A stretch of DNA of 64,000 nt from an uncultured Gammaproteobacteria bacterium (GCA_913058345.1 CAJXQR010000008.1:114910-178909); one strand, 5' to 3'; positions 27,080 to 37,729 are shown, numbered from the stretch's first letter. Notes: a model not told the origin generated them from the letters alone. Numbers and translations: made by a program.

Positions 27080-27598
27080 ATGAGTGATCAACAGTTTGAT
27101 GTTTTTTTTCGGGGTGACATCGTTGCCGGACAGTCTGTCGCTGAGGTGAAGGAACGTCTGGCGAAGTTGTTTAAGCTTGAAGTCGCACAGGTTGCGCAGT
27201 TATTTTCGGGACGCCCCACAGCCATTCGTCGCAATCTGGATGAGGCGAGCGCCAGAAAGTACGAGCAGGCTCTGTTGAAAATTGGCGCAGTTGCCGAGTT
27301 GCGCCCGGCCAGGGTAGAAAAGCCCTCTGTTGTGCAAGCAGAGGCAACCTCGGAAAAGGACTCTTTCAATGCGTCACCCGATGCTCGAACGAGTACCGAC
27401 ACGGGCCTGTCGTTGGCTCCGGCGGGTAGTGATGTGCTGCGCCCTGATGAGCGCGCAAGCGTAGAGGCCACAGCGGTTGATATCAGTGCTTTGGCCCTGG
27501 AACCTGGGGGGGGTGAGATCTTGCGCGAAGAGGAAAAGCGCCCGACCGAAACAACTCAGATCGATACCTCTCATCTTGAGGTTCTACCGCCTCGCTAG
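27080..27598 (+). CDS. Hypothetical protein with conserved N-terminal module and tandem C-terminal repeats
   Basis: A 172-residue protein. The first 75 residues (VFFRGDIVAGQSVAEVKERLAK through LFSGRPTAIRRNLDEASA) form a small module also found at the amino terminus of some membrane proteins in pseudomonads; I know no established function. The tail has two copies of a roughly 28-residue repeat, each with a Gly pair or Gly-Ser before (D/E)(V/I)LR and ending in a DIS or DTS plus Leu-rich segment. The long upstream extension of the frame overlaps dgkA; ATG 27080 is preferred. Confidence 0.7.
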   Translation: MSDQQFDVFFRGDIVAGQSVAEVKERLAKLFKLEVAQVAQLFSGRPTAIRRNLDEASARKYEQALLKIGAVAELRPARVEKPSVVQAEATSEKDSFNASPDARTSTDTGLSLAPAGSDVLRPDERASVEATAVDISALALEPGGGEILREEEKRPTETTQIDTSHLEVLPPR

Positions 27599-27627
27599 CC
27601 CGTTCTTTCATAAACCGGCTGTTTAAG

Positions 27628-27658
27628 CCCTGCACGAATCACGATGCGGGGTGTTTTT
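27628..27658 (+). terminator. Possible terminator
   Basis: A seven-base stem (CCCTGCA with TGCGGGG, one wobble) around a ten-base loop, followed by TGTTTTT. It lies 30 bases after the hypothetical gene. Confidence 0.45.
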
Positions 27659-27857
27659 CCGCCCCCTTCCTGACACACACGGCCATGTGTTAACCGTTCA
27701 GCAATGGTCTGGCCACCACAATCGCAAGATCATGTAAGCCACTTGCTATACTTGTTTGTTTCATCATGTCATCAATAATCGCTTATTGAGCAGACGCGCT
27801 TACACTTTGCTACTGTAAATACCCGTTGATGATAACAAGGAATAGGAGATCGCCGCC

Positions 27858-30800
27858 TTGACTGTATCGCTAGATGACAAATATACCTGTACCACTGGCA
27901 GGGCCTATTTAACCGGTATTGAAGCGCTGGTGCGTTTGCCAATACTGCAAAGTCAGCGCGATAAGGCCAATGGGCTGGCTACGGCAGGGTTTATTTCCGG
28001 TTATCGCGGTTCGCCCATCGGAGGTTACGACAATGCCCTTTGGCGGGCTGATGCTTTCCTTAAGCAATACAACATTCATTTTCAGCCCGGCGTTAATGAG
28101 GAGTTGGCCGCCACCGCGCTGATGGGTAGCCAACAGGTTAATCTCTTCCCCGAGACAAAATACGACGGAGTGTTTGGTCTTTGGTACGGCAAGGGGCCAG
28201 GCCTCGATCGGGCGATGGATGCTATCAAGCACGCTAACAACACTGGAGCCAGTCAGTTTGGCGGCGTGCTGGCGGTGGTAGGCGATGACCACATGGCCAA
28301 GTCGTCGACGCTGGCCTATCAGAGTGAACCGATGTTCATTGGCGCCTCGATACCGGTCTTGAATCCTGCAGGCGTGCAGGATGTGCTCGATTTCGGCTTG
28401 ATGGGTTGGGCTATGTCCCGTTACAGCGGCTGTTGGGTGGGCATGAAAGTGACCGCTGAAAATATGGATGCGGCCATTGCCGCGGATATGAACCCCGAGC
28501 GCCTGCAGCTGGTAGAGCCGGACGACTTTGATATGCCGGAAAGTGGCCTGCACAGTCGTTGGCCAGACCCCTTTCTGGAACAGGAAGAGCGCCTGCAACA
28601 GCATAAAATTCGCGCCGCTCTGGCCTTTGCCCGTGCTAATCGCATCGACAAAGTGACGCACGATTGCAGTCAGCCGCGTTTTGGTATCGTCGCCACCGGC
28701 AAAGCCTATTTTGAGGTCTTGCATGCCCTCACCGACTTAGGCATTGATGAAGCTAAACGCGAAGCCATTGGTCTGCAAGTTTATAAAGTTGCTATGAGCT
28801 GGCCCCTTGAACCCCAGGGCATTACTGAATTTGCAGCGGGGCTGGAAGAAATTCTCGTGGTGGAGGAAAAGCGGCCACTGGTGGAAGATCAGTTGAAAAG
28901 TCTGCTCTACTCCCTGCCTGATGATCAGCGCCCTCGGGTCGTTGGCAAACAGGATGAGGCTGGAGTCGCGCTGCTGAGTGCTATCGCCGAGTTGAGTGCC
29001 AGTGATGTCGCCCGGGCGATTGCCTCGCGGCTAGAAAAGCTCGGGCTAGTGACAGCTTTGGTTCCCTCTAACACTGTTTTACAATCTCGTTCTTTAACCG
29101 CAGAGCCTGCAGCCAGCTTGCCTCAACGTAAGCCCTGGTTTTGCGCGGGTTGTCCCCATAATACGTCGACCAAAGTACCCGAAGGCAGTCGTGCTCTGGC
29201 CGGTATCGGTTGCCATTTTATGGTCACCTGGATGGATCGCGATACCGAGACCTTTACCCAAATGGGCGGAGAAGGCGCATCGTGGATAGGACAGGCGCCG
29301 TTCACTAATACTCGGCATGTTTTCCAGAATATTGGCGATGGCACTTATTTTCACTCTGGCATTCTCGCCATCCGTGCGGCCATTGCTTCTGGTGCCAATA
29401 TTACCTATAAAATTCTTTACAACGATGCGGTGGCGATGACCGGTGGGCAGCATGTCGACGGCAGTTTAACCGTTGAGCAGATGGTCTATCAGCTCAAGGG
29501 CGAAGGTGTTAAGCGTATTGCAGTGGTCAGTGATCTACCGGAAAAATACGCCAGTGATTTTCCTCAGTTCGAAGGGCTGAGTGTCGACCATCGCGATCGT
29601 TTTACGTCGCTACAAAAAGCCCTGCGCGAGCTGGAAGGCACCAGCGTGATTATTTATGAGCAAACCTGTGCCACCGAAAAGCGCCGCCGTCGCAAGCGCG
29701 GCATGCTGGAAGACCCTGATAAACGAGTCTTTATTAATTCAGGGGTCTGTGAGGGTTGCGGCGATTGTGGCGTGCAGTCGAATTGCCTGGCCGTGACACC
29801 GAAAGAGACAGCGCTGGGCCGTAAGCGGGAGATCGACCAAAACGCCTGCAACAAAGACTATTCTTGCTTGAAGGGTTTTTGCCCGAGCTTTGTAACGGTG
29901 ACGGGCGCAACGTTGCATAAAGCGCTGGGCGTATCGACCGAGCAAAAATTCCCCGCGTTACCGGTCCCTGCAGCTTGTCACGCCGATCTTAAGGAGCCCT
30001 ACAATATTTTGCTTGCCGGTGTCGGCGGCATGGGGGTGCTCACCATCGGCTCTATTATTGGCATGGCGGCGCATATCGAAGGCAAGGGCGTGGCCGTCTT
30101 GACTCAAACCGGATTGGCGCAAAAGTTCGGGGCGGTGAGTAGTCATGTGCGCATCGCTAAAAAACAAGCTGACATTCATGGCGTCAGAGTGCCTGCCGGT
30201 AAGGGGCAGTTGTTACTCGGTGCCGATATGGTGGTGTCTTCGGCTCAGGCATCGCTGGCTTGTCTCGATAGTTCGACAGCGGTGGCGATTGTTAATAACC
30301 ATGGTTCGCCCACGGCAGATTTTACACAGGATCCCGACGCACCTTTTCCCGAGCAAGCGATGGAGCGAGTGATTAGTGGTGCGACCCATGCGGCCCACTT
30401 TTTTGATGCCTCAGTACTGGGTACGGCTTTACTGGGTGATGCCATGACCAGCAACCTGCTGTTACTTGGCTTTGCCTGGCAGAAGGGCTTGCTGCCCCTC
30501 GGTAAGGAGGCTTTGGAACAGGCGATTACCTTGAATGGTGTTGCCGTTGATACGAATTTACAGGCCTTTTTATGGGGTCGGCGCCTGGCAGAACAGCCTG
30601 ACAAAGTGCAAGGTCTTGCGGGGCTGGATGAGCCGACAGCAGCAGAGAAAAAAGCTGAAGCGGAAACACTGGAAGATATTGTCTCCTATCGCGCCAGCGA
30701 ATTGCGTAAGTATCAGAGCCGGGCCTATGCTCGACGTTATCAGGCCCTGGTCGAAAAAGTGAAGACGGTAGAGCAGAGGCTCGGTGTCACTGAGATGGCG

Positions 30801-31388
30801 CTGACAAAAAACGTGGCGCGCAATTACCACAAGTTGCTGGCCTATAAAGATGAGTACGAAGTGGCGCGACTCTATACCGATGGGTCGTTTGCAAAATCCT
30901 TAAAACAGCAGTTTGATGGCGACTATAAACTGACTTTTCATTTGGCGCCGCCACTCTTCTCAAAGCGCGACCCGGAAACTGGACACTTGATGAAGAGGGA
31001 GTTCGGCCCGTGGATGCTACCGGTTTTTCGCGTGCTGGCTAAATTTAAATTTTTGCGCGGTACAGCACTGGATGTCTTTGGCCGCAGCGAGGAGCGCAAA
31101 TTGGAACGTTCGCTGATTAGTGAGTACGAGCAGCAGGTCGAGCAGCTATTGATCGTATTGTCTGAGCAAAGCGAGACGCCAGAAAATCTGTCAGAAACCT
31201 TGTCTATCGCCGTTGATATAGCGGGTTTGCCGCATTTTATGCGGGGTTTTGGGCATGTTAAGGAAGCTAATATTGCAAGGGCACAGCGGCGAGGGGAGGC
31301 TTTAATGCAGCAATTGAAAGGTGGGCCAGCTGATAGGGAGCACGTTCAGGTGGTGAAAATCCTGGAGCCTGAGCTGTTTGAAAAATAG
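27858..31388 (+). CDS. Indolepyruvate ferredoxin oxidoreductase, fused alpha/beta type
   Basis: A 1176-residue fusion that oxidatively decarboxylates 2-oxo acids from aromatic or branched amino acids to acyl-CoA. In order: a pyrimidine-binding half (FISGYRGSPIGGYD), a TPP half (WFCAGCPHNTS, GIGCH, GEGASWIG), a cysteine cluster for Fe-S at about residues 633-685 (CEGCGDC and CLKGFCP), the gamma domain (NILLAGVGGMGVLTIG) and a carboxy-terminal DUF6537-like domain. The start is TTG with AGGAG upstream. Fused forms of this length are usual in aerobic proteobacteria. Confidence 0.93.
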   Translation: MTVSLDDKYTCTTGRAYLTGIEALVRLPILQSQRDKANGLATAGFISGYRGSPIGGYDNALWRADAFLKQYNIHFQPGVNEELAATALMGSQQVNLFPETKYDGVFGLWYGKGPGLDRAMDAIKHANNTGASQFGGVLAVVGDDHMAKSSTLAYQSEPMFIGASIPVLNPAGVQDVLDFGLMGWAMSRYSGCWVGMKVTAENMDAAIAADMNPERLQLVEPDDFDMPESGLHSRWPDPFLEQEERLQQHKIRAALAFARANRIDKVTHDCSQPRFGIVATGKAYFEVLHALTDLGIDEAKREAIGLQVYKVAMSWPLEPQGITEFAAGLEEILVVEEKRPLVEDQLKSLLYSLPDDQRPRVVGKQDEAGVALLSAIAELSASDVARAIASRLEKLGLVTALVPSNTVLQSRSLTAEPAASLPQRKPWFCAGCPHNTSTKVPEGSRALAGIGCHFMVTWMDRDTETFTQMGGEGASWIGQAPFTNTRHVFQNIGDGTYFHSGILAIRAAIASGANITYKILYNDAVAMTGGQHVDGSLTVEQMVYQLKGEGVKRIAVVSDLPEKYASDFPQFEGLSVDHRDRFTSLQKALRELEGTSVIIYEQTCATEKRRRRKRGMLEDPDKRVFINSGVCEGCGDCGVQSNCLAVTPKETALGRKREIDQNACNKDYSCLKGFCPSFVTVTGATLHKALGVSTEQKFPALPVPAACHADLKEPYNILLAGVGGMGVLTIGSIIGMAAHIEGKGVAVLTQTGLAQKFGAVSSHVRIAKKQADIHGVRVPAGKGQLLLGADMVVSSAQASLACLDSSTAVAIVNNHGSPTADFTQDPDAPFPEQAMERVISGATHAAHFFDASVLGTALLGDAMTSNLLLLGFAWQKGLLPLGKEALEQAITLNGVAVDTNLQAFLWGRRLAEQPDKVQGLAGLDEPTAAEKKAEAETLEDIVSYRASELRKYQSRAYARRYQALVEKVKTVEQRLGVTEMALTKNVARNYHKLLAYKDEYEVARLYTDGSFAKSLKQQFDGDYKLTFHLAPPLFSKRDPETGHLMKREFGPWMLPVFRVLAKFKFLRGTALDVFGRSEERKLERSLISEYEQQVEQLLIVLSEQSETPENLSETLSIAVDIAGLPHFMRGFGHVKEANIARAQRRGEALMQQLKGGPADREHVQVVKILEPELFEK

Positions 31389-31446
31389 TCACTTTAAATA
31401 GGGGGTTTACGATGCTGGAGTGCAGTGGTTTTGAGAACTCAGAACC

Positions 31447-32175
31447 ATGAATAATAGTGTTGAAAACCTATCGCTGGCGAGCCTGTCACTGGCATTTATC
31501 CCTGTCGCCGTGGTGCTAGTCATGATGTACCGCTGGTCGCTGGGGCCAGGCAATGCCCTTTATGCTGTTATTCGCATGCTCGGTCAGCTACTTTTAGTGG
31601 GCTATTTTCTTAGCTTTATTTTTGAATCGGATAGCAGCTGGGTCGTACTGGCAGTACTGGCCGTGATGGTTTTTGCCTCCAGCTGGATAGGCTTGGGTAG
31701 TATCAAAGAGCACCGGTCTTTACTGTATAAACGAGCCCTTTTAGCTATTGCCCTGGGCGGTGGCCTGGTGCTGATACTCGTTACTCAAGGAGTACTCAGA
31801 CTAGAGCCCTGGTACAGCGCGCGTTATCTCATCCCGCTGGCGGGCATGATCTTTGCCAATGCGATGAATGCGGTCAGCCTTGCCGCTGAACGTTTGTACG
31901 CTGAAACTGAGCGAGGTGTCGAGTGGTCGGAGGCCCGTAGTATCGCTTGCCGGGCGGCTTTTATTCCCATTGTCAACGCGCTCTTCGCCGTCGGGCTGGT
32001 ATCGCTGCCGGGCATGATGACGGGGCAGATACTGTCGGGGGTTTCTCCACTGGTGGCGGCACGCTATCAAATACTGGTGATGTGCATGCTTTTTGGTGCT
32101 TCCGGGATGGCCACTTTGTGCTTTATTGGGTGGTCACGGCCGGCCCTTGAGAAAAATGGAACTCCTACTTATTGA
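31447..32175 (+). CDS. FetB-like ABC transporter permease (UPF0014)
   Basis: A 242-residue membrane protein with about seven helices. LGQLLLVGYFL, a central IPLAGMIFANAMNAVSLAAERL, and SLPGMMTGQILSGVSPLVAARYQI are signatures of the YbbM/FetB family, linked to iron export or homeostasis. The ATPase partner FetA, usually next door, is not in this window, so this copy is orphaned or uses a distant ATPase. Confidence 0.88.
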   Translation: MNNSVENLSLASLSLAFIPVAVVLVMMYRWSLGPGNALYAVIRMLGQLLLVGYFLSFIFESDSSWVVLAVLAVMVFASSWIGLGSIKEHRSLLYKRALLAIALGGGLVLILVTQGVLRLEPWYSARYLIPLAGMIFANAMNAVSLAAERLYAETERGVEWSEARSIACRAAFIPIVNALFAVGLVSLPGMMTGQILSGVSPLVAARYQILVMCMLFGASGMATLCFIGWSRPALEKNGTPTY

Positions 32176-32379
32176 GTGTCCAAAAACCGCCCCTGTTTAT
32201 TCTTATGAGTATCAGTCTGCATGATTGTCGGATATGGAGGGGGTTGCTACACTGGGGCGTTTATTATGCTCTGCTAGAACATTGTTATGCTGAGCAAGTG
32301 CGCTTTAGCGTGCTTGGTCTTCAGCCAACATTTTTTATGTTCTCAGCATTCAATCTTATTGCTTTATTGGAGAATACGT

Positions 32380-32646
32380 ATGCAAGGCTTTCTTACCGTC
32401 GGTAAATACCTCACCCTCGGCTTTTGGCTTCTGCCTTTACTGGCTTTATTTGGCGCTTTGGGTGAAATGTGGAACTTCTATATGCTGTGGGCTGGTGTCT
32501 TTGTTTTCTTTGCCCATCTCGGTGAGCTGCTATTGGTAAAGGGTAAGTTGCGCGCTTGCGGCAGGGCGGAAATCATGGATGCCGTCATGGTGATTTTGGT
32601 GGGCTTTTTCTACTGGCTGCCAATCTTCCAGCAAGAGAAACGCTAG
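32380..32646 (+). CDS. DUF1145-like small membrane protein
   Basis: An 88-residue protein with three hydrophobic segments. GKYLTLGFWLLPLLALFGALGE and the FFYWLPIFQ ending resemble DUF1145. GGAG lies eight bases before the ATG at 32380; the frame upstream of it is not credible. The function is unknown. Confidence 0.7.
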   Translation: MQGFLTVGKYLTLGFWLLPLLALFGALGEMWNFYMLWAGVFVFFAHLGELLLVKGKLRACGRAEIMDAVMVILVGFFYWLPIFQQEKR

Positions 32647-32743
32647 CATTGTGGAGGCCGGGGTTAGCAGTTAACCTCGGTAGCCTTTGCAAGCAAGCTG
32701 AGTGCAGGATGCGTAATGATAATAATACAAGGCATCTTTGATC

Positions 32744-33595
32744 ATGAAAGCAAACAAACTAACCACGGCAATTGGAGAAATTACCACTCAAGGTTATACG
32801 GTAATTGACGACTTTCTACAGCCCGCACAACTCAAGTCCGTTAAAGCGTTGCTGGCTCGTATCAATGGGCAGTTTTTAGGTCGTAATAATTTCGAGGGTG
32901 GCAAAACTGAGCGCATTTATTCTTTGCTCGCCTACGATAAAGTTATTCAGGATATTGTGGAAGACGCTCGTATTATGGCTATTTGCGAGGCGTTTCTGGA
33001 AGACAATTTTCTGCTCACCACCAGTCAATCGATTTGTATTCACCCCGGTGAGACGCCCCAGCCCTGGCATGCTGATGATGTCTTTTATAGTATTCCCCGT
33101 CCACGGCCAATGGTGGGTTTGTCGACGGTGATTGCTATCGATGACTTTAGTGCGGAGAACGGTGGCACCGAAATTGTCCCCGGTAGCCATTTGTGGAGTG
33201 ATGAAAAAATTGGTGGCGATTACCGGGAAGGTGACAATGAGCGTGATTCAGCGTTCGCTGAGCGCATGGCAAGTCAATCGATCGCACTGGAAATGCCCGC
33301 TGGTGCCTGCGTAGTTTTTGCAGGTAATACCTTGCATCGCGGTGGCGAGAATAAAAGTAATGGTCCTCGCCAGGCTCTCTCTAATCAATACTGCCAGCCC
33401 TGGGCGCGAACCATCGAGAATTTTTTTCTCTCAGTACCTCGTGAACTGGTACGCGAAATGAGCCCTAAACTACACTCTTTACTCGGTTACTCCGTGCTAT
33501 CGCCCTTTATGGGCCAGGTTTCAGGCTCGCATCCCCTTAAGACGCTTGAGCCCGGTTATCTACCGCCAGTGTCGCGTTTAAAGCCCCCTTGTTAA
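32744..33595 (+). CDS. Phytanoyl-CoA dioxygenase family protein
   Basis: A 283-residue Fe(II)/2-oxoglutarate oxygenase of the PhyH family. The iron-binding His-x-Asp is in PWHADD, and the distal His is in TLHRGGENKSNGPR together with the Arg that binds 2-oxoglutarate. The substrate may be a long-chain acyl-CoA, but the family is broad and includes halogenase- and ectoine-type enzymes. An in-frame TTG at 32738 is possible; ATG 32744 is used. Confidence 0.85.
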   Translation: MKANKLTTAIGEITTQGYTVIDDFLQPAQLKSVKALLARINGQFLGRNNFEGGKTERIYSLLAYDKVIQDIVEDARIMAICEAFLEDNFLLTTSQSICIHPGETPQPWHADDVFYSIPRPRPMVGLSTVIAIDDFSAENGGTEIVPGSHLWSDEKIGGDYREGDNERDSAFAERMASQSIALEMPAGACVVFAGNTLHRGGENKSNGPRQALSNQYCQPWARTIENFFLSVPRELVREMSPKLHSLLGYSVLSPFMGQVSGSHPLKTLEPGYLPPVSRLKPPC

Positions 33596-33914
33596 TGACA
33601 TAACAGAGAAAGGACTGAGGTTTTACAGGCTGGCTCTGGTGGTGTGATGCAAGCACAACGTCGACAAAATGTTTGTCGTAACGCTATTTTCGTGACGCTA
33701 TCTCTGTTGCTCCATCTCTTTTGTCGTGCGGCAAATGCCTTGAGTCCTTGGGTGGCTACTCTGAAACGGGCCACCTTTCCTGAAAGGCGCGGGTCGATTT
33801 TAAAGACAGTGTTCAGCGCTGTTTGCTTGCGGCATCAACCGGGATAGATCGATGGCACTATTTAATTATGGTGTGGCTGTTAAAATGCCGCTTTGAATCC
33901 CTAGTCTCTCCATT
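33596..33914. other. Intergenic region, no gene supported
   Basis: About 320 bases before ygiQ. A plus-strand ORF at 33644-33847 lacks a ribosome site and any motif. No clear hairpin was found. Confidence 0.4.
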
Positions 33915-36080
33915 ATGTCTGCTGTTACTCCGCTCTTTTCCTACACCAAATATTGGGCCGAATGCTTCGGCACAGCGCCGTTTTTACCCACCAGCCGTGA
34001 AGAAATGGACCAGCTTGGCTGGGATAGCTGCGATGTGATCATCGTCACTGGCGATGCTTACGTTGACCACCCCAGTTTTGGCATGGCGGTGATTGGCCGG
34101 CTGCTCGAAGCCCAGGGTTTCCGCGTCGGCATTATCGACCAGCCCGACTGGCGCAATAAGCAGGACTTTATGCGACTCGGTAAGCCCAATCTGTTCTTCG
34201 GTGTCGCCGCTGGCAATATGGACTCGATGATCAACCGTTATACTGCCGATAAGCGGGTGCGCAGCGATGATGCCTATTCCCCCGATGATGAGGGTGGCAA
34301 GCGCCCTGACCGCGCGGTCATTGCCTACAGCCAACGTTGTCGTGAGGCCTGGAAAGACGTGCCCATCGTGCTTGGCAGCATTGAGGCCAGCCTGCGGCGT
34401 ATTGCCCACTACGACTATTGGTCGGATGAGGTGCGGCGCTCTATTTTGGTTGACGCTCAGGCCGATATTCTACTGTACGGCAATGCTGAGCGCGCTATTG
34501 CCGAGGTCGCTCAACGTTTATCTCGCGGCCAGGACGTCACCCAGGTGACCGATATTCGCGGCACTGCCGTGCTGCGCAAAGATCTGCCCGAGGGCTGGAC
34601 ACTGATCGATTCGACTCGCGTCGATACCCCCGGTAAGGTCGATACACTTCTCAACCCCTATGACAGCGTGGAGGAGCAGGCGGCCTCGACCGGCGGTAAA
34701 TGTGCAGTGGGTCGCGATGAAGAGAGCGGCGAGCAAGTCCTGCATTTTGTGCCTTACCGAGAGAAGGTCGATCGCGCCACGTCCGTGATTCGCCTGCCGG
34801 CCTATCACAAAGTTAAGACAGACCCGGTGCTTTACGCTCACGCCTCGCGAGTGCTGCATCTGGAAACCAACCCCGGTAATGCCCGTGCGCTGGTACAGCG
34901 CCATGAAGATGTCGAAGTCTGGCTCAACCCACCACCAGTGCCCTTGAGCACCGATGAAATCGACGAGGTTTTTGCTCTGCCCTTTGCGCGCGTGCCCCAC
35001 CCAAAATATGAGGGCCGCCGTATTCCCGCTTATGAAATGATCCGCTTTTCGGTGAATATCATGCGCGGCTGTTTTGGCGGCTGTACCTTTTGTTCGATTA
35101 CCGAGCACGAGGGCCGGATTATTCAAAGCCGCTCGGAAGACTCGATTATTGACGAGATTGAGAAAATCCGCGACCTGACACCGGGCTTTACCGGGGTTAT
35201 CTCCGACCTCGGTGGCCCAACGGCCAATATGTATCGCCTGGCTTGTAAGAGCACAGAAATTGAGTCTGCCTGTCGACGCTTGTCCTGTGTTTTTCCGGGC
35301 ATTTGTGGCAATCTGAATACCGACCACAATCCGCTAATTAACTTATATCGCCGCGCCCGTGACCTGCCCGGTATAAAAAAGGTGTTGATCGCATCGGGCT
35401 TACGCTACGATTTGGCGGTGGAATCACCGGAGTATGTTGAGGAGCTGGTCACCCATCATGTGGGTGGCTATTTGAAAATTGCTCCCGAGCACACCGAAGA
35501 TGGTCCACTGAACAAAATGATGAAACCGGGCATTGGCACTTATGAGCGCTTTAGTGCCATGTTTGAAAAGTACACCAAAAAGGCCGGTAAAAAGCAGTAC
35601 CTCATTCCCTACTTTATTGCGGCTCATCCCGGTACGACTGAGAACGATATGGTCGAGTTGGCACTGTGGTTGAAGCGTCATCGCTTTCGCGCCGATCAGG
35701 TGCAAACCTATTATCCTTCACCCATGGCCACCGCCACCGCGATGTATCACTCAGGGCGCAATCCCTTGCGCCGCATCAGTTATAAACGGGGTGAAAAGAT
35801 CAGCCCGGTGCGTGATCTCGATAAGCGTCGTTTACACAAGGCCCTATTGCGTTATCACGATGAGGCTAACTGGCCGCTGATTCGTGAGTATTTACAGACG
35901 GCAGGGCGGGCTGAGTTGATAGGCGATGGCGAGAATTGCTTGATCCCGGCTGAAGATACCCAGGCTAGCGGTCACAAGGGCGCGAAAAAAACGCGCCACT
36001 TTTCGACTCAGCATGTGCGTCGCAAAAGTACGCTAGGTAATGGCCGCAAACCGAAGGGACGCCGTCGACTCCAGAGTTGA
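33915..36080 (+). CDS. ygiQ: YgiQ family radical SAM protein
   Basis: A 721-residue UPF0313/YgiQ protein. The radical SAM cluster motif is [10 protein letters not shown] (Cys-x3-Cys-x2-Cys), preceded by an amino-terminal B12-like domain ([17 protein letters not shown]). [26 protein letters not shown] and [16 protein letters not shown] are conserved. The tail is basic. The reaction is unknown. Codon choice looks more GC-rich than in the neighbouring genes. Confidence 0.93.
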   Translation: MSAVTPLFSYTKYWAECFGTAPFLPTSREEMDQLGWDSCDVIIVTGDAYVDHPSFGMAVIGRLLEAQGFRVGIIDQPDWRNKQDFMRLGKPNLFFGVAAGNMDSMINRYTADKRVRSDDAYSPDDEGGKRPDRAVIAYSQRCREAWKDVPIVLGSIEASLRRIAHYDYWSDEVRRSILVDAQADILLYGNAERAIAEVAQRLSRGQDVTQVTDIRGTAVLRKDLPEGWTLIDSTRVDTPGKVDTLLNPYDSVEEQAASTGGKCAVGRDEESGEQVLHFVPYREKVDRATSVIRLPAYHKVKTDPVLYAHASRVLHLETNPGNARALVQRHEDVEVWLNPPPVPLSTDEIDEVFALPFARVPHPKYEGRRIPAYEMIRFSVNIMRGCFGGCTFCSITEHEGRIIQSRSEDSIIDEIEKIRDLTPGFTGVISDLGGPTANMYRLACKSTEIESACRRLSCVFPGICGNLNTDHNPLINLYRRARDLPGIKKVLIASGLRYDLAVESPEYVEELVTHHVGGYLKIAPEHTEDGPLNKMMKPGIGTYERFSAMFEKYTKKAGKKQYLIPYFIAAHPGTTENDMVELALWLKRHRFRADQVQTYYPSPMATATAMYHSGRNPLRRISYKRGEKISPVRDLDKRRLHKALLRYHDEANWPLIREYLQTAGRAELIGDGENCLIPAEDTQASGHKGAKKTRHFSTQHVRRKSTLGNGRKPKGRRRLQS

Positions 36081-36148
36081 GATGGTAGCGTAAGAGGATC
36101 TTGTTTTTAATCTTTGTTACCGCAGCTGATTGTTACATTGTTCGATTT

Positions 36149-36550
36149 TTAGATCTTGGCTTTAAGCCTTTCTGTGCGGTATGTGGCGAAAGCAGCGATT
36201 CTCATGCCCGCGACTATTAACAGTAGCGACGTCGTTGAAAACCCCAGGGCATAGGCGGCGAAATTGTCACCACTGTAATGCAGGAAGCTCCAAATCAGTA
36301 GTGCGATAATACTGCTTAACACGGCAAAACTGCGTTTGAAAACGCCTTTTTTGTGTGCGGCAAAAAAGGCTATTCCAGCCCCAAGCAATAATAGCCCAAA
36401 CACATGGTCGAGACCCGTTAGTGGATGTGCCAGGCCACTCAATAACGAAGCCGAGCTCCACTCGGTTTCTGTGTGTGCAAGGCTGGGTGTGGCTATAGTG
36501 GTGGATAAGAGTAGGGTGATCAAGTTCGTGGTTTTCTTTGTCAGTCTCAT
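36149..36550 (-). CDS. Short HupE/UreJ-like protein
   Basis: A 133-residue membrane protein. A signal sequence ends about residue 25 (PSLAHT), followed by AHPLTGLDHVFGLLLLGAG, the HPxxGxDH-type signature of HupE/UreJ nickel transporters. Complete family members are near 190-200 residues with six helices, so this one is short and may be a reduced member rather than a working permease. It lies divergent from ureD, which supports a nickel link to urease. Confidence 0.7.
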   Translation of the reverse strand: MRLTKKTTNLITLLLSTTIATPSLAHTETEWSSASLLSGLAHPLTGLDHVFGLLLLGAGIAFFAAHKKGVFKRSFAVLSSIIALLIWSFLHYSGDNFAAYALGFSTTSLLLIVAGMRIAAFATYRTERLKAKI

Positions 36551-36800
36551 CCGACTTGTCTCCTGGGGCTATTGATAGTGTTGACCCGTATTTAATGGTG
36601 TTTGGCCACATTATGCACTGTTGTCAGTGCTGTAAAGATTATGCCGTAAAAATTTTGCTTGTGCTGATTTTCAAACGCCACCTCTATCTGAAATGTCACG
36701 GGCGGCATTTTATCGTTGCAGTTACTTCGTTTGCCGTTTTCTTCTGCGAGGCTTCCCGGTATGATTTTCGGCATTGTAAAGCCACCGATAAGCGTAGGAT

Positions 36801-37700
36801 ATGACAGTAGCACGACCGCCACCAACGCTTGCCGCCGCATCAGGATGGTCTGCTTCCCTTGAACTTACCGCGAGTCGGCGCGCGGAGCGCACAGTGCTCA
36901 GCCGCAATGCCCATGTCGGCCCTCTACGAGTACAGCGGGCGTTCTACCCAGAAGGTGGCATTTGTCACGTTTACATTCTCCATCCCCCGGGTGGCCTGGT
37001 GGCTGGCGACGCACTCGATATTAACGTTCACTGTGAAAAAGCGAGCCAGTTGTTGCTCACCACTCCTTCGGCGGGCCGCGTGTATTGCTCAAACCAGCAG
37101 CGCCAGGCGCAAACACAGACGGTGAATATTCGTGTAGACGCCGGGGCGCGTTGCGAATGGTTGCCCCAGGAAAGTATTGTTTTTGACCGTGCCGAGGCAG
37201 TCAATCGCCTGTCGATCTCCCTTGCCGAAGGCGCTCAATTTAACGCCTGGGAGGTGACCTGTTTGGGACGGCCTGCATCTGACGAGTTATTTGAGGGGGG
37301 GCAGTTGCAGCAACGTTGGGATATTTATCGCGAAGATCGCCCTCTTTTCTTAGAGCGCGCTAATTTTCTCGGGGGCAGTGAACAGTTGCAATCGGTCTGG
37401 GGTTTAGGTGGTGCAACCGTGGTGGGTACCTTGGTGTCGACCTGTGATGAATCTGTGGTCGAACCGCTTCGTGCAGCGATAGAAACGCTGTCAAAATCAG
37501 ACGTATGTCAGTCTGGCGACCAGAACCAGCCCTTTAACGCCCCCTTGTTTGCCGTCACTGCTCTACCAGAACTGGTGGTGGTTCGGGCCTTTGCTCAAAG
37601 TGCTGCCGATGTGAAGAACGCCTTTATAGCGCTTTGGCACTTGCTGCGCCAAGCGCAAAGCGGGCAAACTGGCGTTGCACCGAGAATTTGGTTTACTTGA
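36801..37700 (+). CDS. ureD: Urease accessory protein UreD
   Basis: A 299-residue UreD, the scaffold that with UreF and UreG delivers nickel to apo-urease. ARTVLSRN-like GPLRVQRAFYPEG, HPPGGLVAGD and TPSAGRVYCS are typical; the region around residue 115 carries CEWLPQESIVFD. It is the first gene of the ureDAB-x-CEFG unit. Confidence 0.94.
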   Translation: MTVARPPPTLAAASGWSASLELTASRRAERTVLSRNAHVGPLRVQRAFYPEGGICHVYILHPPGGLVAGDALDINVHCEKASQLLLTTPSAGRVYCSNQQRQAQTQTVNIRVDAGARCEWLPQESIVFDRAEAVNRLSISLAEGAQFNAWEVTCLGRPASDELFEGGQLQQRWDIYREDRPLFLERANFLGGSEQLQSVWGLGGATVVGTLVSTCDESVVEPLRAAIETLSKSDVCQSGDQNQPFNAPLFAVTALPELVVVRAFAQSAADVKNAFIALWHLLRQAQSGQTGVAPRIWFT

Positions 37701-37729
37701 ATATTGACTGTCAACAGTAGAGACGCATT

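Noticed and set aside
33644..33847. 68-codon ORF between phyH and ygiQ
   Set aside because: No family similarity or ribosome site; composition not convincing.
36592..36840. Small ORF upstream of ureD on the minus strand
   Set aside because: It overlaps the start of ureD, has no motif, and lies in the divergent promoter region.
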